Source of the DNA: an uncultured Bacteroidota bacterium
GTDB taxonomy: Bacteria; Bacteroidota; Bacteroidia; Bacteroidales; SZUA-534
DNA length: 7,580 bases
Assembly (NCBI GenBank): GCA_937900725.1
Contig: CALCFP010000101.1
Span: forward strand, 1 to 7,580
Reading direction: 5' to 3'
Part shown: one piece after another, positions 7,401 to 7,580 of the stretch
How the letters are laid out: each line of letters starts with the position of its first letter
Numbering within the stretch: the first letter of the stretch is position 1
Program-made: the position numbers and the translations under genes
The notes under the pieces: model-generated
What the model was told of the DNA's origin: nothing
What the model saw: the letters and a program-made list of their open reading frames with translations, nothing else
The model's database searches: none

Positions 7401-7580
7401 TGAAGGATAATCTTGCCGATGAAGATAACCTTAAGTCAATCAATCTGCTGGCATATAATATCGACGGTGAGTCGAAGTATTGGTTCGACAACACAAACCG
7501 CAAGAAAAAGATGCGGACCAAAATCAAGGTACAGCAAAAACAACTCGAACTTGGTTTCAGCCCGCGTTTGGTCAAGTATA
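4472..7580 (+). CDS. AsmA-family envelope protein, 3'-truncated by window end
   Basis: 1036 codons are open from ATG 4472 with no stop before the window ends. It starts with a basic stretch and one membrane anchor (about residues 13-38, rich in Leu, Val and Ile), followed by a long periplasmic region. Just after the anchor, VVKLALPSVGKIIEAPVNIG and a following SFIRAFPYATLELDDVYLG match the N-terminal pattern of AsmA proteins (a helix, then the first beta strands of an elongated groove). The rest is alternating short beta strands rich in Asp, Ser, Leu and Val. The last 150 residues, with IFVRNGSFYLPQTDIKTSAM and FEYHIKIFPGEIMLG, look like the AsmA C-terminal domain, so the true end is probably close. 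Residues 707-743 are an Ala/Thr/Asp-rich probable linker. E. coli relatives (AsmA, TamB, YhdP) act in inner-to-outer-membrane lipid transport and envelope homeostasis; that role here is by analogy. GC content is far higher than in the gene before it. Confidence 0.85.
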   Translation, partial: MVEKVKKTSVWKVLLKVFAWILSIVLVLVIALVLIAEFANDKVVKLALPSVGKIIEAPVNIGQTSLSFIRAFPYATLELDDVYLGSTTRDTVHNDSLVKVDKIYISLMSEPLMNGIIEIKGVKFKGATLKYLVDSTGSTCFDFLMGGVQDSLVKEELVDDGVDTTGTSISIDLEKLTISDITCYYNDRKLGARAKAYIPQKGALSDSLIRAQVKGSIQITNVDYDSTNARLLNMAELKLDVDYEGEDISVNKVTLALDDIVFDVTGTAKLSDSFYADVHLACDKIDVADVVKFAPDGMLGELGIDKVEGKLRFSADVKGDLTDTTRYPHVDANLGFSKGLIEMAGYPHVKNIALDMDVTTGDLGTDESIALNLKNLHFETAKSSGTISLTAGNLNLPHYNVNAKFHVATSEVAPYIPTDLGISKIKGNVDLSLSTKGVYTGDINNAFIEKALRNTSAQLRLNQFSVAMDSVVNIDTLNLNLAYSNYGVKISKTNVSLPDFGLSLKNFGTSLTLKGDIFDMSKMAVDIDKFHVEVADSKVDLDAKVRNLEMPTYEAQLGLDVNIDNFRQFFPDSLAHSINGGIGLNVKSHGTVNLDSIESQIYDIVINNTDIALNLNDITADMYDPFINFSNLAGNISLANDSLKIDGFGVEWQGLKLHIDSTVVNNALKIFVLEETDNKLGVLAKVSLDEFDYAWVGQMFPANPAKGDTIMVDSIKADSSLAVAEIPAGVAQDTTATADTAKPYSFLDLGYPVEVRGMFKLGHLQYEKASIDSISAKFSVNDTVVVIEDFKLGAFGGNMKTSARVKFKSAEHMVASFRTNLSQMDLNKLLVDFDNFDQTDITSDNLSGQLTADVDGYAEVLYVGDSVDVPLDKVKLLGNIRLDNGSIVNLEVLKQLDKYVNMHELSNIQFDTLKTSIFVRNGSFYLPQTDIKTSAMNISAFAMQGIDNKDFEYHIKIFPGEIMLGNSKSVMKKQSQMKDNLADEDNLKSINLLAYNIDGESKYWFDNTNRKKKMRTKIKVQQKQLELGFSPRLVKY

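Overview
The window looks like chromosomal DNA of a Bacteroidetes bacterium, probably Bacteroidales (Bacteroides/Prevotella-like). Reasons: an AT-leaning genome; genes whose starts lack Shine-Dalgarno sequences and are preceded by A-rich stretches; a perfect copy of the Bacteroidetes -7 promoter element (TATATTTG) before the last gene; and four proteins of envelope families common in that phylum. The genus cannot be fixed from the sequence alone.

All four genes are on the + strand. Positions 1-103 are a leader with no gene. Positions 104-1981 encode an exported lipoprotein with a transglutaminase-like domain and a C-terminal discoidin (F5/8 type C)-like domain. After 13 bases comes a type I signal peptidase (1995-2828) with its Ser/Lys dyad intact. 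Its stop overlaps the start of the next gene (ATGA), an O-antigen ligase/polymerase-family (Wzy_C) membrane protein with a C-terminal TPR region (2825-4378). The tight spacing suggests one transcript. A 93-base gap (4379-4471) holds a 10-base perfect palindrome and the -7 element. It leads into a very large AsmA-family gene (4472 to beyond the window end, 1036 codons seen, no stop). That gene fills the last 40% of the window.

The four products all belong to the cell envelope: a probable periplasmic or surface lipoprotein, a leader-peptide protease at the inner membrane, a glycan-transferring membrane enzyme, and an AsmA-type membrane-anchored periplasmic protein. A plausible but unproven reading is a small export/glycan module (genes 1-3) next to an independently transcribed envelope-maintenance gene. 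Both large exported proteins are rich in the three-residue Bacteroidetes O-glycosylation sequon D(S/T)(A/I/L/M/V/T), which is interesting beside a ligase of the Wzy_C superfamily. I found no RNA genes, mobile elements, CRISPR arrays or clear terminators. Nothing here is plainly a new defence or mobile system.
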